A model generated the notes under the pieces. It was not told the origin of the DNA and made no database searches. It saw nothing but the letters and a program-made list of their open reading frames with translations. A program made the translations under genes and the position numbers. This document shows positions 8,373 through 15,836 of a stretch of DNA of 37,094 bases, piece after piece. The stretch is from NCBI GenBank assembly GCA_030625165.1, contig DAOURL010000006.1, positions 1 through 37,094 of the forward strand, read 5' to 3'. The stretch comes from Methanosarcinales archaeon (GTDB taxonomy: Archaea > Halobacteriota > Methanosarcinia > Methanosarcinales > Methanogasteraceae). Each line of letters begins with the position of its first letter. Positions within the stretch are counted from its first letter, which is position 1.

Positions 8373-9244
8373 TGTTTTATTGTTTCTCCTTCGAATATAT
8401 TCGCGATCAGTTGCGCCACAGTGACTACGCTTACGCTTCTGTCAAGCGTATCGGTTGCTATGATCCCTTCCACGCCCGCGGCAAATATGCGCAGTACGGC
8501 ATTTCGGACAAGCACCGGATGGATACATGCCGCAAATACCCTCTTTGCACCGTTCTCCTTTAACAAACGAGTTGTCTCCACGATCGTGCCCCCGGTTGAG
8601 ATGATATCATCCAGTATAACGACATCCCTTCCCGAAACGTCCGGTTCCTTCGTCTTTATCGAGACCTCCTCCCCGCTTATGCGCGTCTTCTCCATGTAAT
8701 CGAAGCCGACGCCGAGATTCTCAGATGTGGACCGTGCGAGATCGATAGCACCCTCGTCCGGTGCAATAATCATCGGATCGTTAAGTTTCATCGATGCGAT
8801 GTACTCCCCGACTGCTGGCGCGGCATTGACGCTGGTCGCAGGCGCATCAAAATACGAAAGCACGCCTGGGTTGTGGATGTTCACTGTGAATACGTGGTCC
8901 GCTGTGATCGCGTGAGCAAGTGCCCGTGCACTCACAGACTCCCCGTCCTTGAACCGTTTGTCCTGCCTTGCATACCCGAAATACGGGATGACGACGTCGA
9001 TCCGATCAGACGTGTCGCAGGCATCGATAAGTTGCAGAAGCGAGATGTAATCGGAATCGGTCGGTGTTGACTGTACGATCACGACATGATCGCAGGAATC
9101 GATGTTATGCACACGGAGGTATCGCTCGCCATCAGGAAATGTTGAAAATTCGGTGTCTGCAAGGTGGCATCCCAGCGTACGCGCAACTCTCCCTGCCAGT
9201 ACTTGGGATGAGGGTCCGGATACAATACTTATTGACGTTTTCAT
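8369..9244 (-). CDS. prs: Ribose-phosphate pyrophosphokinase (PRPP synthetase), archaeal type
   Basis: Makes PRPP from ribose 5-phosphate and ATP for nucleotide, histidine and cofactor synthesis. The 291-residue product, the usual archaeal length, begins MKTSISIVSGPSSQ. It shows FPDGERYLRV, PYFGYARQDKRF (ATP binding), the metal-binding VNIHNP and the PRPP-binding loop DVVILDDIISTGGT. The start at 9244 fits family alignments. An in-frame ATG 36 bases upstream (9280), preceded by AAAGGT, would add 12 residues and cannot be excluded. If the TATTAAT at about 9271-9278 is a TATA box, the 9244 start would be nearly leaderless. It is the first gene of the operon with secF, secD, recJ-like and alaX. 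Confidence 0.95.
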   Translation of the reverse strand: MKTSISIVSGPSSQVLAGRVARTLGCHLADTEFSTFPDGERYLRVHNIDSCDHVVIVQSTPTDSDYISLLQLIDACDTSDRIDVVIPYFGYARQDKRFKDGESVSARALAHAITADHVFTVNIHNPGVLSYFDAPATSVNAAPAVGEYIASMKLNDPMIIAPDEGAIDLARSTSENLGVGFDYMEKTRISGEEVSIKTKEPDVSGRDVVILDDIISTGGTIVETTRLLKENGAKRVFAACIHPVLVRNAVLRIFAAGVEGIIATDTLDRSVSVVTVAQLIANIFEGETIKQ

Positions 9245-9434
9245 TCCATATTCATGGAATTGTTGATCTGAGGACATTAATACCTTTCGTTTGCGAGGGG
9301 GCTGTCCTGCCTTGTGACGTTGGTGAGGGGTTGACATCAGCCGGTTGCGTACGGCGAAGGTGTTGCCGTATGCATACTGTTTTCTTTTGGATCAATGAGA
9401 TATTGTCGCTTGGTACTTGCATCCGTGGTCACGT

Positions 9435-9656
9435 TTACAATTCTACGTTCTCGACCGCCGGCTGCGGGATCATCAGCGCGCCCGGGGAGGTGACCTGTCT
9501 GTCGCCGCTCACGCCCGCGGCGGCGAGCGTTGCGCCATCATACGAGGCGGAACCGCCGGCTGCGAGCCGGAGCGCTACGCACGTGTCTGCGGGGGAGAGA
9601 GTACCGTCGCAGCCCGAGGTTGCAACGTAGTGACAAGCCACGCACAGAGGGCTCAA
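9435..9656 (-). pseudogene. Decayed C-terminal dockerin fragment
   Basis: A GC-rich block whose minus-strand frame reads DGTLSPADTCVALRLAAGG, then VSGDRQVTSPGALMIPQPA and VENVEL before the stop. This follows the dockerin type I layout of the intact S-layer protein C-terminus in this window (GDMNGDGRLTSVDALMILQA). The calcium-loop and core positions have changed, though: DG to DR, SVDAL to SPGAL, LQAA to PQPA. No promoter, signal peptide or N-terminal domain remains upstream, where the frame runs into yigT-type antitoxin sequence. I read it as the remnant of a surface-protein gene. The open frame itself is uninterrupted, so a small recoded peptide remains formally possible. Confidence 0.55.
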
Positions 9657-9928
9657 ACAGAAATGCCATGAATTGGGGCGCCATAGCTTATCCTGTATGT
9701 ATGCCCCATTATGTGCAGCCCCTCTAATGCTTCCTGATCCATTGCATGCAACTCGATATCTCTGAGCCTATCAACAACTCCTGGCGGATAATATCGCTCC
9801 CCACAGCCCACGCATACGCCTGCTACGACATTCTCCACCACAACGAAGTCATTTTCGATCCTCACTGCTTCACTGACCTCTCTTTCTTCAACTTTTCCGC
9901 CGCATATCGCGCATTTTGATACTATCAT
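9653..9928 (-). CDS. YgiT-type zinc-finger protein (antitoxin-like)
   Basis: A 91-residue protein with CAICGGKVEE near the N-terminus and CVGCGERYYPPGVVDRL in the middle. These are the two CxxC knuckles and YYPP motif of YgiT/MqsA N-terminal zinc domains, commonly found as the antitoxin-side partner of DUF4258 or MqsR-like toxins. It starts immediately after the DUF4258 stop (TAA then ATG) with GGAGG 6 bases upstream, so the two form a unit. It lacks the C-terminal DNA-binding helix-turn-helix of full MqsA. The role in toxin neutralisation is inferred from the family and the pairing. The C-terminal end is intact. Confidence 0.8.
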   Translation of the reverse strand: MIVSKCAICGGKVEEREVSEAVRIENDFVVVENVVAGVCVGCGERYYPPGVVDRLRDIELHAMDQEALEGLHIMGHTYRISYGAPIHGISV

Positions 9929-10147
9929 TTAAACCCTCCTTCTGTAATCGATCCATCTAATCACATCTGGTTCATAAGTTGTTATAATTATTGCCGCATC
10001 ATCCTCCTTTGAATACGCACAGACTACATGTATAGGTCTGTCTTCCATAGTTCTTCCGAATATGATGCAGCTTGGGAACGGCTTATCATCTGTATAGTTC
10101 TCTATTTGGAAAGGCTCAACACATCGCGTACAGTTGTGAAATTTCAA
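9929..10147 (-). CDS. DUF4258 domain protein, N-terminally shortened (toxin-like)
   Basis: The 72-residue product contains the second half of the DUF4258 fold: IENYTDDKPFPSCIIFGR, RPIHVVCAYS and IIITTYEPDVIRWID. DUF4258 proteins pair with YgiT-type zinc-finger proteins and are thought to be RelE-like toxins. The usual first 30-40 residues, which carry the basic HALERM-type helix, are missing. The first 13 residues here (MKFHNCTRCVEPF) do not resemble the family. The upstream sequence encodes an unrelated short frame, so the gene probably lost its 5' end by deletion, and toxin activity is doubtful. The partner follows with no gap. Confidence 0.65.
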   Translation of the reverse strand: MKFHNCTRCVEPFQIENYTDDKPFPSCIIFGRTMEDRPIHVVCAYSKEDDAAIIITTYEPDVIRWIDYRRRV

Positions 10148-10271
10148 GCGTAAAAACCTTGCACATCACAATTCTGCCCGTCTCCGCACCGATCACATCC
10201 CGGATCGGATCGCTCAGATAAACGAAGCATTCGTCCGGAGTCGGTTCCGTCAACTCGTTCTGCCGAATCAC
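10116..10271 (-). CDS. Possible small protein of unknown function, GTG start coupled to the Fap7-like kinase
   Basis: A 51-residue frame starts with GTG overlapping the kinase stop as GTGA. That is the same coupling style as its neighbours. It reads LTEPTPDECFVYLSDPIRDV then IGAETGRIVMCKVFTLE, which looks protein-like, then ends in 11 residues overlapping the start of the DUF4258 frame. I do not recognise the family. It may be the N-terminal part of a once longer gene fused by deletion to the DUF4258 remnant. Weak: it may also be non-coding. Confidence 0.3.
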   Translation of the reverse strand: MIRQNELTEPTPDECFVYLSDPIRDVIGAETGRIVMCKVFTLEISQLYAMC

Positions 10272-10822
10272 CGGTCATAATCGAAGTTAACCAGGCACGA
10301 GGCTTCCGATTCCAGCCAGTCGACCGATCCGGGCTCGTATCCATCGATCTTGATTCCGCGACCGATCGCATCAAGAATCCCTTGGATCGCATCAGCGACC
10401 TCCTCCACTGTCTTGCCGGTCGTATCGATCTCATACACCTTATCGCACCAGTCCAATGCCTCGACAAGGATCACATCGACCGCCTCTGCAAGTGCGTTCT
10501 CAGAGATCTTTGCCCCGGAATACCCCCGCGCCATAAGCCGCTTCTCGAGTTCATCGGGCGCGAGACGGAGCACGATCGCGGAATCGCTGACATGGTGCGA
10601 GAGATGCCCCTCGATGACGAGATTCCCATCCCGCACATCAGCAATCCCGCAGACACGATCGTACACCGCATCCATATCAGCGACCAGGGAGTCCCGCGCT
10701 TCATCGATTCCGCGATATAGCCCCCCGTCCTTGATGAGTTCATTCAGATCGAGCACGCCCCCTATAAGAGCGGATGCAGACGTCTTCCCGGTTCCGGGCG
10801 TGCCTGTAATCCCGATGATCAT
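10268..10822 (-). CDS. Fap7-like archaeal adenylate kinase / NTPase
   Basis: P-loop nucleoside kinase of the AK6/Fap7 family, which in archaea and eukaryotes combines adenylate kinase activity with a role in small-subunit ribosome maturation. Visible motifs are the Walker A GITGTPGTGKTSAS at residues 4-17, a LDLNELI segment, the VIEGHLSHH motif (about 69-77), and LRLAPDELEKRLMARGYSGAKISEN, which holds the LID-type basic residues. The length of 184 residues is typical. The start overlaps the preceding gene as ATGA (10819-10822). It is a different kinase from the classical Adk at 31970-32605. Confidence 0.88.
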   Translation of the reverse strand: MIIGITGTPGTGKTSASALIGGVLDLNELIKDGGLYRGIDEARDSLVADMDAVYDRVCGIADVRDGNLVIEGHLSHHVSDSAIVLRLAPDELEKRLMARGYSGAKISENALAEAVDVILVEALDWCDKVYEIDTTGKTVEEVADAIQGILDAIGRGIKIDGYEPGSVDWLESEASCLVNFDYDR

Positions 10823-11706
10823 GGTCGTGACCGAATCTTTCGTACCAGGTCCCGAAGCGCATCCGCGACCTCGTAGCCGGACGCGGCCCAGTGCACGACC
10901 ACGCCATCGATGCCGTTAATCTCGACGAGCCCGGACCGCTCGGACTGGCAGCACCGTGCGATGAATGGCTTTGTGATCTGGTACAGGTTTGATGTCCGCG
11001 AGCAGATGTTAGTGAATTTGTAGTCGAGGCCAGGAAAACGCTCCTCAAGGATCATCTTCGAGATGTCGCACCCGATCAGGGTGGCGGGCGCCGTTATCTC
11101 TTCGCTATCCAGGTATCTCCCGGATAGACCTGACGTGAAGCATGGGAAGACCGCATCCTCGCTTTCGAACTGCCGCAGGTCCAGGATGTTCTCGGTGAAC
11201 ACGACACCGAGTTCGCCGAGCAGACAGCTGTTGAGTTGCCCGACTATGTATGTGAGCCAGCCCGGAACAGGCGGGATCACATCGATCACATCGATCTCGA
11301 GGAGGTCGCCCGGATCGGGTCTGTGCACAAATGTGAGATGCTGGTCCACGCTTTTGAAGATGACTGTGTTTACCGCATCCGTGCAGCATCCGTGCGCTGT
11401 TTTCACAAGTTCGGTGCGGTTGTGCATATTTACCAGTTTACCGTATTGTACAACCTCTTCTCCGGATGCAATCCGGGCAAGCGATGTTACCGTCCTGAAT
11501 AACCCCTCTCCTTCGCTTGTCACACTGTAGACCGCGCAGCCGTCTGCCGCAAAGATGAGCAGGTACTCTGAGAGGAAGTATATCTCAGACTCCGCGGCCC
11601 GACTGGTCTTGCGGCGCAGAAGTTCATCTTGCGCGTCAGAGAGCGTATCATCGGTGCGGATCGCGCCCACGCATTTGTATTCGGCTGGGAAGATCATATC
11701 AGCATC
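10819..11706 (-). CDS. Conserved archaeal protein of unknown function
   Basis: I do not recognise the family with certainty. The protein (295 residues from the ATG at 11706) is acidic and soluble, with no signal peptide or long membrane span. It has several cysteines (HGCCTDAVN, FPCFTSG, ARCCQSE) and ends in a helical segment ADALRDLVRKIRS. A second ATG lies 9 bases downstream (11697). The upstream extension to 11805 is unlikely because CAAAGATTTATTGACC at 11762-11776 looks like a TATA region about 60 bases before the start. The ATGA overlap with the Fap7-like kinase indicates one operon and perhaps a linked function. Confidence 0.7.
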   Translation of the reverse strand, partial: DADMIFPAEYKCVGAIRTDDTLSDAQDELLRRKTSRAAESEIYFLSEYLLIFAADGCAVYSVTSEGEGLFRTVTSLARIASGEEVVQYGKLVNMHNRTELVKTAHGCCTDAVNTVIFKSVDQHLTFVHRPDPGDLLEIDVIDVIPPVPGWLTYIVGQLNSCLLGELGVVFTENILDLRQFESEDAVFPCFTSGLSGRYLDSEEITAPATLIGCDISKMILEERFPGLDYKFTNICSRTSNLYQITKPFIARCCQSERSGLVEINGIDGVVVHWAASGYEVADALRDLVRKIRSRP

Positions 11707-11841
11707 CATCCTTGTTGTCTGGTTCTCTACCTGCCAGATGAACAGATAACGGACGCTCTGGTCAATAAATCTTTGTGTTGGAGCCGTACATCCATATACC
11801 GGCACTGTCTAAAAATCCGAGTGTTTTCCGCCGATTTACTC

Positions 11842-11928
11842 GATTCGTGCCATTCGTCCAAACGTGACATTCGCGATAAAATCACGAATGGCAACGAATA
11901 TCGCGAATTACACGAATCTCGAAACCAC
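11842..11928. repeat. ATTCGTG-family palindromic repeat, full copy
   Basis: A left arm rich in ATTCGTG/CATTCG (11842-11878) faces a right arm rich in CACGAAT/GCGAAT (11881-11928), so the element can fold into a long imperfect hairpin. It lies between the divergent unknown gene and the EMC6-like gene. Related copies are at 21126-21161, 23431-23513 and 29715-29749. Confidence 0.75.
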
Positions 11929-11962
11929 AACATTGATAGGAGATCACGCCATCACTGATTTG

Positions 11963-12319
11963 ATGAGCAAAAAAAAGATTGCAAGACAAACTGCGGAAGA
12001 GAACGAATCCGCTGAAGCTGTCACACCGCCAATCGACCGGCATAAGCGGCACGTCGATGGCATCAAGAAGACCGTTATATCATCTATTCTCGGCATAGCA
12101 TCCGGCGTAATATGCTATCATTTCCTGGATCCACAATCGAGTAATTTCTCATACCTGATACTGCTGCTGGCATTCTACATCCAGAAGCCCATTTATATAT
12201 ACTTGGGAATGGATGCAAACCAGTTTACATGGAAAGACTGGTTCTATATAGCGTTCATGACTATGATCCTCTGGTTCGTATCGTGGACATTGCTCTTAAC
12301 TCCATGTCAGATCGGATGA
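11963..12319 (+). CDS. EMC6-like membrane protein
   Basis: A 118-residue protein with a charged N-terminal tail, then HKRHVDGIKKTVISSILGI and three predicted membrane spans (about residues 38-56, 63-80 and 93-113). The last region reads WKDWFYIAFMTMILWFVSWT. This layout and the WKDWFYIAFMT motif resemble archaeal EMC6-like proteins, relatives of an ER membrane complex subunit that cooperates with insertases. The ATG at 11963 is chosen over the frame start at 11864 because the earlier region lies in the palindromic repeat. The stop overlaps the apbE start as ATGA. Function in membrane protein insertion is inferred. Confidence 0.7.
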   Translation: MSKKKIARQTAEENESAEAVTPPIDRHKRHVDGIKKTVISSILGIASGVICYHFLDPQSSNFSYLILLLAFYIQKPIYIYLGMDANQFTWKDWFYIAFMTMILWFVSWTLLLTPCQIG

Positions 12320-13302
12320 ATAAAAGAATCCTTGCCGTTCTGCTGGTTCTTGTAGTCGCAGCATCCGGGTGCATAAACACCCACCGCATCGAGGATACCA
12401 GGGTTTCGATGAACACCGATGTGACCATCACGGTGATGCACCCTGATGTATCCGAAGCGGACCGTGCCATCGGTCGCGCGTTTGCGGAGGTCTACCGGAT
12501 CGAGCATCTGATGAGTTGTACCGAAGAAGGAAGCGAGGTTACAAGACTGAATAATAACGGGTCCCTCCCGAACGCATCTTCTGATTTGCGATATGTCGTT
12601 ACCAAATCGGTCGGGTATTCGGAATTAACAGGTGGATCGTTCGACATCACTGTTTTACCGGTTATAAATCTATGGAAAGATAGAATGCGTGCCGGATCGC
12701 CCCCGACCGATGATGAGATAAACGAGACACTGGAACTGGTGAATTATGAAAATATAACGATTAGAAACAGCAGCATCTCATTTAGTCAGGGATCGATGGG
12801 GCTCACTCTCGGCGGCATTGCAAAGGGGTACGCGATCGACCGGGCGATCGAGGTGCTAAAGGAGCATCATATAAAGCATGCGCTCGTGAATGCCGGTGGC
12901 GATATCCGGGCGATTGGTTCCAAGACGGAAGATGAGCCATGGAATGTCGCTCTCCGTAATCCGAAGAACAGAACCGAGTATATAACCGTCTTAAACCTGT
13001 GCGACATGTCTGTTGCAACGAGCGGGAATTATGAACGGTATTTCAGCGAGGAGGCGCGGGCATCGCACATCGTCGACCCGAAGACCGGATATGCAACCGA
13101 TGAACTGTTAAGCGCGACGATCATTGCAGAGAGCGCAACCGATGCCGATGCACTGGCGACTGCTGTATTCGTGCTCGGTGAGGTGGATGGCATGGAACTG
13201 ATCGAGCGTCTGGATCGGGTCGAGGGGCTTATCATCACCCGGGACCGACGTATTCTGCGATCGAGCGGGTTTGAGGAGTTTGAGGATCGCGGTATGTCGT
13301 GA
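12316..13302 (+). CDS. apbE: FAD:protein FMN transferase ApbE, lipoprotein
   Basis: Covalently attaches FMN from FAD to threonine residues of exported flavoproteins such as RnfG/NqrC subunits. The 328-residue protein opens with a lipoprotein signal, LAVLLVLVVAASGC, with the lipobox Cys at residue 19, placing it outside the membrane. Family motifs include VYRIEHLMS, the GLTLGGIAKGYAID flavin-binding segment, LVNAGGDIRAIG, SVATSGNYERYF, HIVDPKTGYA and the metal-site DADALATAVFVLG. The start at 12316 overlaps the previous gene as ATGA. No flavinylation target is visible in this window, so the substrate must be encoded elsewhere. Confidence 0.93.
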   Translation: MNKRILAVLLVLVVAASGCINTHRIEDTRVSMNTDVTITVMHPDVSEADRAIGRAFAEVYRIEHLMSCTEEGSEVTRLNNNGSLPNASSDLRYVVTKSVGYSELTGGSFDITVLPVINLWKDRMRAGSPPTDDEINETLELVNYENITIRNSSISFSQGSMGLTLGGIAKGYAIDRAIEVLKEHHIKHALVNAGGDIRAIGSKTEDEPWNVALRNPKNRTEYITVLNLCDMSVATSGNYERYFSEEARASHIVDPKTGYATDELLSATIIAESATDADALATAVFVLGEVDGMELIERLDRVEGLIITRDRRILRSSGFEEFEDRGMS

Positions 13303-13374
13303 GATCGCTTTGGGGGTGTAGTTCTTGCGGATGATTGGTGCATGAGCCGTAGAAGCGCGGATGAATTTATGTGA

Positions 13375-13406
13375 TTGCACGCGCTATAGTATGAATCATA
13401 GTGCAA
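13375..13406. promoter_or_regulatory. Inverted repeat just upstream of the PfkB-like/AAA+ gene (operator or hairpin)
   Basis: The arms TTGCAC...CTAT and ATAG...TGCAA flank a 10-base centre and lie immediately before AAAGGAGGAGAAAGT, the strong ribosome site of the gene at 13420. A TATA-like AATTTATG lies at about 13363-13371. It could be a repressor site or a leader hairpin. Confidence 0.4.
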
Positions 13407-13419
13407 AGGAGGAGAAAGT

Positions 13420-15522
13420 ATGGAGAGGAAGAGCCCCACAATCGTTGTTACTGGAGATGTCTGCATTGACTGGCTGCAATGGCCCACAAAACCGGAAGAC
13501 AAGGGGCTAAACTGGAAACTTTACGCAGGAACGCGCATGTCCGCAAAACCCGGAGGTGCGCTTCTTTTAGGAGATTTTATGCGCACTGCAACCGGCATCA
13601 CTGTGGTTTCGCCGCAGTTGAAGGATATAGGTAAAATTTCTCCGAAAGTCCTCCTTCACTCAAACGCCGAATTGGAGCTTTTCCCATATTCATCGGACCG
13701 CAGGGAGATGGACAAAGACCGGATGGTTTACCGAATCGGGCGTTGCAGAGGGTTTACAGGACCAACTGAAGACTTTCCGGTGCCGCTTTCTTTCGAAGAT
13801 GACGATCCTCGTGCGGATATGGTGGTTCTCGATGATGCAGGGAACGGATTTCGCGATGATAAAACGAGATGGCCTTTGGCGATACAGGACGAAGGGGAAA
13901 ACCCCGTCGTGATATGCAAGATGCACCGCCCTCTTGCTTCCGGTGATCTGTGGGAGCACGTCTCAAAGAATCATTCCGAAAGGCTGGTTGTGGTCGTGAC
14001 CGCGGACGATCTGCGTGCAAGCGGCATGAACATCAGTCGCTCTCTTTCATGGGAGCGGACCGCCAAGGAATTCGTCTGGCAGATGGCATACAACGCAGGA
14101 ATAGGGCTTACAGACTGTACAAATCTCGTGGTTCGCTTCGGTCTCGAAGGCGCGATCCATTATACATTGGTGGGCGACCGCGCAATATCCCGGCTGTACT
14201 TCGATCCGACCATGAGCGAGGGTGACTTTACGCACAACTACCCCGGAAAGATGCAAGGAATCTCTTCCGTATTCGTTGCCGCACTTGCAGCAAGGATTAC
14301 AGTCCAGTGTGATCAGGGGGATCCACTCTCTGATGCAGTGGGAAGGGCTGTGCGTGATGGGCTGAATGCTTCTAGAGAACTTGTCAGACGCGGTTTTGGA
14401 AAGGACGCTGAACGTGAACCTGAATATCCCTACCCCGTAGCTGGTATCTTTTTAGCCAGTGAACAGAGAGGCGATCACATCGCTGATGTGGCAATATCTG
14501 GTCAGAACACGGCAGAGGATGCGGACCCGCACTCGTGGTGCATCCTTAAAGAGATAAACGATCCCGTGCTGGAGCATATCGCTTATGGAATTGTAAAGGA
14601 AGGGGAGACTGCTGCACTTAACAACGTCCCAATAGGTAACTTCGGGAAGTTAAAGAGTGTTGACAGGAATGAGATTGAGAGCTTTCACAGTATAAAGAAC
14701 CTGATGCGGGAATATATCGAATCAGAGAGCTGTACACGCCCACTTTCAATAGCGGTCTTTGGTTCACCCGGTTCTGGCAAATCCTTTGGCATAACCGAGA
14801 TCGCAAAGAGTATCGCTTCAGGTAGGATTGAGATAGTGAAGTTCAATCTTTCCCAGTTCGATTCAAAGTCTGATCTGATCAGCGCGTTTCATAAAGTCCG
14901 CGACCTTGCACTGGAGGGGAAGATTCCGCTCGTCTTTTTTGATGAGTTCGATTCGGATTTTAATGGGAAACTTGGCTGGCTGAAATACTTTTTAGAACCG
15001 ATGCAGGACGGAAAATTCATGGAACGGGAGACGATGCATCCCATCGGCAGATCGATCTTTGTCTTTGCAGGCGGAATAAACAACACATTTGAAAGATTCT
15101 CGGGAGACGGTGTCGATGATGCCGCTACCATGGACCCTGAAGAAGAGAGGGCGTATAAAGATGCGAAAGGACCCGATTTCACAAGCCGTCTGCGCGGTTA
15201 CGTAAATATAAGGGGACCTAATCAGAGGGGGTCCGACGATACGGTATTTCTAATCAGGCGGGCGATGCTACTTCGTTCACTACTCGAACAGAAGGTAGAT
15301 AACCTCTTTGACAGCAGAAAACATCTCAGAATCGATGATGGCGTGCTGCGAGCACTGATCAACGTCAAAAGTTATAAACACGGCACACGTTCGATCGAAG
15401 CCATCATCGAGATGAGCATGTTAAACGGGCGCAGGTCATGGGAACAGGCATATCTTCCTGCAAAGGAGCAGCTCAAGCTGCATCTCGACGAAGAGTCGTT
15501 CTCGCGTCTTCTGGGTGGGTGA
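13420..15522 (+). CDS. PfkB-like (ribokinase-fold) domain fused to AAA+ ATPase
   Basis: A 700-residue soluble protein. The N-terminal part (about 5-330) begins TIVVTGDVCIDWLQWP, then PGGALLLGDF, and ends in HNYPGKMQGISSVFVAALAA, resembling a ribokinase/PfkB fold. The GAGD catalytic motif is absent (MQGISS in its place), so sugar kinase activity is unlikely and ligand sensing is plausible. A linker (330-440) leads to a AAA+ module: Walker A FGSPGSGKSFG (about 447-457), Walker B PLVFFDEFD (about 503-511), sensor-1-like FVFAGGINN, an arginine-finger-like DFTSRLRGYV (about 586) and a sensor-2-like KHGTRSIEAI. The strong ribosome site AAAGGAGGAGAAAGT supports the start. No partner gene follows except a DUF4062 fragment. 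Similar uncharacterised proteins occur in bacteria, to my recollection near RyR or DUF4062 proteins in conflict-type loci. That context is inferred, not shown. Confidence 0.75.
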   Translation: MERKSPTIVVTGDVCIDWLQWPTKPEDKGLNWKLYAGTRMSAKPGGALLLGDFMRTATGITVVSPQLKDIGKISPKVLLHSNAELELFPYSSDRREMDKDRMVYRIGRCRGFTGPTEDFPVPLSFEDDDPRADMVVLDDAGNGFRDDKTRWPLAIQDEGENPVVICKMHRPLASGDLWEHVSKNHSERLVVVVTADDLRASGMNISRSLSWERTAKEFVWQMAYNAGIGLTDCTNLVVRFGLEGAIHYTLVGDRAISRLYFDPTMSEGDFTHNYPGKMQGISSVFVAALAARITVQCDQGDPLSDAVGRAVRDGLNASRELVRRGFGKDAEREPEYPYPVAGIFLASEQRGDHIADVAISGQNTAEDADPHSWCILKEINDPVLEHIAYGIVKEGETAALNNVPIGNFGKLKSVDRNEIESFHSIKNLMREYIESESCTRPLSIAVFGSPGSGKSFGITEIAKSIASGRIEIVKFNLSQFDSKSDLISAFHKVRDLALEGKIPLVFFDEFDSDFNGKLGWLKYFLEPMQDGKFMERETMHPIGRSIFVFAGGINNTFERFSGDGVDDAATMDPEEERAYKDAKGPDFTSRLRGYVNIRGPNQRGSDDTVFLIRRAMLLRSLLEQKVDNLFDSRKHLRIDDGVLRALINVKSYKHGTRSIEAIIEMSMLNGRRSWEQAYLPAKEQLKLHLDEESFSRLLGG

Positions 15523-15552
15523 CGCGATACTTAGTGCGTCGCGGGAAACTGA

Positions 15553-15663
15553 GGTAAGACCCTGCACCACCCAGCAAAATCCACAAGAATAAAGACCGCC
15601 CGCGTCTTCGTCTCCTCGACATTCAGCGATATGCATGCGGAGCGGGACTACCTCAACCGATTC
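15553..15663 (+). pseudogene. DUF4062 N-terminal fragment (remnant)
   Basis: The frame after an in-frame stop at 15550-15552 reads GKTLHHPAKSTRI then KTARVFVSSTFSDMHAERDY, the highly characteristic opening of DUF4062 domains, which cap STAND/NACHT-type ATPases and other conflict proteins. No ATG, GTG or TTG precedes the conserved motif, and similarity stops after about residue RDYLNRF. The frame then continues to 15840 without recognisable homology. I read it as a gene lacking both its start codon and nearly its whole body, 30 bases downstream of the PfkB-like/AAA+ gene. The rest of the 314-bp gap 15523-15836 shows nothing else. Confidence 0.65.
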
Positions 15664-15836
15664 GGATGCAAGCGAGCGGTTGCCCTGATGGCAACAAAAT
15701 GCCATGATGGCTACACCCATTGTCTAAATCCCATCAACCGTGTCAACCACAGCTTATGTTCACGGCTGATCGCCCTTTCTGTATATTCCACAAGTTTGAC
15801 AAGTTCGTCTTCATCCGAATCAGTTTCATCCATTCC

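Noticed and set aside
9435-9640. GC-rich hairpin-rich block considered as SRP RNA, RNase P RNA or another structured RNA
   Set aside because: I found neither the RNase P CR-I (GGAAAGUC-like) nor CR-V motifs, nor the SRP helix 8 GGAAG/AGCAG loop, on either strand. The minus frame instead reads as a decayed dockerin.
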